Shown: positions 61,400 to 64,000 of the stretch, in pieces
How the letters are laid out: every line of letters begins with the position of its first letter
Position numbering within the stretch: the first letter of the stretch is position 1
Assembly (NCBI GenBank): GCA_944388585.1
Contig: CALXJI010000001.1
Location: 62,001 to 126,000 of the forward strand
Source of the DNA: an uncultured Clostridia bacterium
GTDB taxonomy: Bacteria > Bacillota > Clostridia > TANB77 > CAG-465
Direction of reading: 5' to 3'
DNA: 64,000 nucleotides
Position numbers and translations under genes: made by a program
The notes under the pieces: model-generated
Database searches by the model: none
What the model saw: only the letters and a program-made list of their open reading frames with translations
Told to the model about the DNA's origin: nothing

Positions 61400-63214
61400 A
61401 TAAATGTGGAAACATATAAGTTTGATGCAAAAGTTGTAGAAAAATTAGAAAATACAAGGTTCGGAAATAAATGGCCTATTGTATATATTATAAATAATGA
61501 TAAAGAAGCATATATAGGTGAAACAGTAAATGCATATGTGAGAGCTAGTCAACATTTGGATAATCCTAAAAGAAGAATGTTGAATTTAATAAATATTATA
61601 AGCAGTGAAAAGTTTAATAAATCAGTTATTCTTGATCTAGAAGCTTTTTTAATAAAATATATGTCTGCAGATAACAAGTTAAAATTGCAAAATGGAAATG
61701 GTGGTTTGCAAAATCATAACTATTATCAAAAAGAATTCTATGAAAGTAAATTCAAAGATATTTGGAATAAGTTAAAAGAAAAAGGAATAGTAAAAAATGA
61801 TTTGCTTGTTATAGAAAATTCAGACTTATTTAAATATTCACCATATAAATCTTTGACAGATGATCAATATGAAATTGTTACAAATATTCTTAAAACTTTA
61901 GCAGATGATGTAAAAAACAATAAAGAATCAACTTTTGTTGTTCATGGTGGAGCAGGAACAGGAAAAACTATTTTAGGTGTATATTTAATAAAATTATTAA
62001 TGGAAATTAAAGAAAATAATATTAATATAGAAGATGAAATCATTGATGATAATATTCAGGAAGTATTAAAAATACATGATTCAATTAATAAATTAAAAAT
62101 AGGTCTAGTAATTCCTATGGATAATTTAAGAAAAACTTTAAAAAAGGTATTTAGAAATGTTAGTGGTTTAAATTCAAGAATGGTCCTTAGCCCAAATGAT
62201 GTAGCTAAAAGTTCAGAAAAATATGACTTGTTAATAGTAGATGAAGCTCATAGATTAAGAAAAAGAAAGAATTTAACTCAGTATGCAGCATTTGATCAAA
62301 ATAATAAAAAATTCAATCTAGGTAATCAGGGGACTGAACTAGATTGGATTAGGCTACAAAGTAAGTATCAAATTTTTCTTTATGATGAAGAACAAAGTAT
62401 AAAACCAACTGATATAGATAAAGAAAGATTCGAAGAGATAGAAGCTGAAGAAAATACTCACAAATATATTTTGAAAACACAATTAAGATGCTTGTTAGGT
62501 GGGGACGAATATATTAAATATGTAAAAGAGATCTTTAGTAATAATCCACCTGAAGAAAGAAAATCATTTGACCAATATGAATTTAAAATATTTGATGATG
62601 TAGATGAAATGGTAAATAATATTAAATCTAAAAACAATGTATATGGATTATGTAGAAATGTTGCTGGTTATGCATGGAAATGGAATAGTAAAGGGAAAAA
62701 GTTACCAATGCATATAACTAAAAAAGAAATTAAAGAAATGAAAGATAATAATTTATATGATATTGAGATAGATGGTCATAAATATATCTGGAATAGCCAA
62801 CCTGTTGATTGGATAAATTCTAAAAATTCAATAAACGAGATAGGGAGTATACATACAACACAAGGTTTTGATTTAAATTATACAGGTTTAATAATAGGAA
62901 ATGAACTAAAATATGATGATGTTGAAAATAAAATCTACATAGATAGAAAAGAATACTATGATGTAAAAGGAAAAGCAGATACATCTGATAAAGAGCTACT
63001 TAAATATATTTTACATATTTACATTACAATGTGTACAAGAGGAATGAGAGGAACTTATTTATATGTTTGTGATCCTAAATTAAGAGAATATTTAAGTAAA
63101 TATATAGATAAGCATTCACCAGATGATAATCAGATTATTTATCCAGTAGCGGAAGATGAAGAAAATTATACAATGATGATTGCTGATAAGGGAGAAGAAT
63201 ATAAGTATGAATAA
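61397..63214 (+). CDS. GIY-YIG nuclease fused to DUF2075 (Schlafen-type) helicase
   Basis: 605 residues. Residues about 25-110 are a GIY-YIG domain: VYI (29-31), YIGET (39-43), R49, and a metal-binding E82. Residues about 150-600 are a DUF2075 P-loop helicase-like ATPase: Walker A GGAGTGKT (184-191), DEAH (282-285), IHTTQGFDLNYTGLIIG and TRGMRG. A nuclease plus helicase in one chain fits a nucleic acid-degrading effector. Directly follows the HEPN gene; the AAA gene is 78 nt downstream. Confidence 0.85.
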   Translation: MINVETYKFDAKVVEKLENTRFGNKWPIVYIINNDKEAYIGETVNAYVRASQHLDNPKRRMLNLINIISSEKFNKSVILDLEAFLIKYMSADNKLKLQNGNGGLQNHNYYQKEFYESKFKDIWNKLKEKGIVKNDLLVIENSDLFKYSPYKSLTDDQYEIVTNILKTLADDVKNNKESTFVVHGGAGTGKTILGVYLIKLLMEIKENNINIEDEIIDDNIQEVLKIHDSINKLKIGLVIPMDNLRKTLKKVFRNVSGLNSRMVLSPNDVAKSSEKYDLLIVDEAHRLRKRKNLTQYAAFDQNNKKFNLGNQGTELDWIRLQSKYQIFLYDEEQSIKPTDIDKERFEEIEAEENTHKYILKTQLRCLLGGDEYIKYVKEIFSNNPPEERKSFDQYEFKIFDDVDEMVNNIKSKNNVYGLCRNVAGYAWKWNSKGKKLPMHITKKEIKEMKDNNLYDIEIDGHKYIWNSQPVDWINSKNSINEIGSIHTTQGFDLNYTGLIIGNELKYDDVENKIYIDRKEYYDVKGKADTSDKELLKYILHIYITMCTRGMRGTYLYVCDPKLREYLSKYIDKHSPDDNQIIYPVAEDEENYTMMIADKGEEYKYE

Positions 63215-63292
63215 ATAAGAATAGTATATAAACGACATTGTAAAAGAATATAATAATTGAAATATAGTATTAATCATATAAAGGAGGATAAA

Positions 63293-64000
63293 ATGAAAAA
63301 TATTAAAAGATTTCAAATTAAAAAACTATTTAACTATATAGATGTTGATTTACCATTAGAGGAGAATGTTAATATATTCTTAGGTGAAAATGGACTTGGA
63401 AAAACAACAATATTAAATTGTTTGTATAATACTTTGGCAACTAAATTTGAAAAGTTAAGAGATATTAATTTTGAGAATATAAGCATTACATTTTGTGACG
63501 ATGAAGAATATGAGATAAGTTACAATGATGTAGTAGAATATAGTAATTATATATTAGAAAGTCATTATATGAGATACTCAAACATAAGTATAGATAGAGT
63601 TTTTTCTGAAAAGGAATTAACAGAGCTAAGAAATATTTTATCTCATGAATCTTATTCAAGAAGAGACATATTAGAGTATATTTATAGATTATCTGATTTG
63701 TTAAGAATACCAACAAGAATTGCTGAAAAAGAATTATTAAATTATATAAATATGTATGGACATAAAATGCCAAAAGGAAATATTAGTAATGTTAAAAAAT
63801 TAAGGGATAAAATTGAAAAATACATGGAAGATGAAATAATTTATTTTCCAACTTATCGTAGAATAGAAGAAGATTTATCTAAATTAGACATAGATATTGA
63901 AAAAAATAATATAAAAACTAAATTAATTCATTTTGGAATGGATGACATAATTGCATCAATAGATAAGACATTAACAAGCATTAGAAATATAGCTATAAAT
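63293..64000 (+). CDS. AAA-type ATPase (partial, cut by window edge)
   Basis: 236 codons visible from the ATG at 63293 (ribosome binding site AAAGGAGG). IKRFQIKKLFNYID at the start and Walker A GENGLGKTT near residue 37 are typical of the ABC/SMC-like ATPases of defence loci (OLD, Septu, retron-linked). IIYFPTYRRIEEDL follows. The catalytic part downstream is not in the window, so a nuclease domain (for example TOPRIM) cannot be checked. Confidence 0.8.
   Translation, partial: MKNIKRFQIKKLFNYIDVDLPLEENVNIFLGENGLGKTTILNCLYNTLATKFEKLRDINFENISITFCDDEEYEISYNDVVEYSNYILESHYMRYSNISIDRVFSEKELTELRNILSHESYSRRDILEYIYRLSDLLRIPTRIAEKELLNYINMYGHKMPKGNISNVKKLRDKIEKYMEDEIIYFPTYRRIEEDLSKLDIDIEKNNIKTKLIHFGMDDIIASIDKTLTSIRNIAIN

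Larger units (their letters stand above)
50401..64000. mobile_element. Integrative element / defence island (right end outside the window)
   Basis: Bounded on the left by a tRNA 3' fragment and a tyrosine integrase, then an excisionase-like gene, a replisome-organizer-like gene, tnpV and three defence modules. No structural phage or conjugation genes are seen in the visible 13.6 kb, so it could be a satellite, a genomic island or part of a larger integrative element. The right boundary is not visible. Membership of every gene to the right is inferred from continuity. Confidence 0.75.

Noticed and set aside
1..64000. CRISPR array, rRNA operon or additional full tRNA genes
   Set aside because: No regularly spaced repeats, no conserved rRNA stretches and only one complete tRNA cloverleaf (41666-41742) were found on reading both strands.

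Overview
The window is one contiguous stretch of a very AT-rich (roughly 27-28% G+C by eye) chromosome with short intergenic gaps, strong AGGAGG-type ribosome binding sites, TTGACA-N17-TATAAT promoters and standard stop codons, TGA included. LexA boxes of the Gram-positive type, a dipicolinate synthase subunit, class II fructose-bisphosphate aldolase, archaeal/eukaryal-type glycyl-tRNA synthetase and CdaA point to an uncultured low-GC Firmicute of the Clostridia. The species cannot be fixed from the sequence alone.

Positions 1 to about 49,950 are chromosomal backbone. They carry housekeeping blocks: rsgA(partial)-rpe-pfkA-Spx/ArsC-like; lexA; dpaB; rimO-rho-nucleoside kinase-mgtC; uracil permease/UPRTase; argS; glycosyltransferase-TVP38; rpmF-rluA-prfB-HAD; trmN6-rsmI-rnhB-exoA; fba-TSCPD-pnp; glyS-cdaA; greA-lysS; dCMP deaminase-trmL-tRNA-Met; a Fur-family regulator with a metal-transporter-like permease; and an acyl-CoA ligase. 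Several backbone genes are unusual. Ribulose-phosphate epimerase is fused to an AlkD-type DNA glycosylase. Uracil permease is fused to uracil phosphoribosyltransferase and lies behind a leader ORF whose stop codon is inside a terminator hairpin. A P-loop domain is joined to an Asp23-like domain. cdaA lacks its usual cdaR/glmM neighbours.

From about 50,401 to the right edge the window holds an integrated element, with its right end outside the window. It begins at a 45-nt 3' fragment of an initiator tRNA gene, followed by a tyrosine integrase. Then come: (i) a CBASS-like operon of SLATT 2TM effector, CD-NTase with AGS-C sensor, and an extra HEPN/zinc-ribbon protein; (ii) a CGNR/DUF6076-like protein divergent from an excisionase-like HTH gene, with repeated GTTAAC operators between them; (iii) a short replisome-organizer-like gene and tnpV; (iv) a HaeIII-like restriction-modification pair (predicted GGCC); and (v) a four-gene operon of MazG-like NTP pyrophosphohydrolase, HEPN protein, GIY-YIG/DUF2075 helicase and AAA ATPase, the last cut by the window edge. 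The element is effectively a compact defence island. The third CBASS gene and the MazG-HEPN-GIY-YIG-helicase-ATPase operon are the best candidates for undescribed systems.
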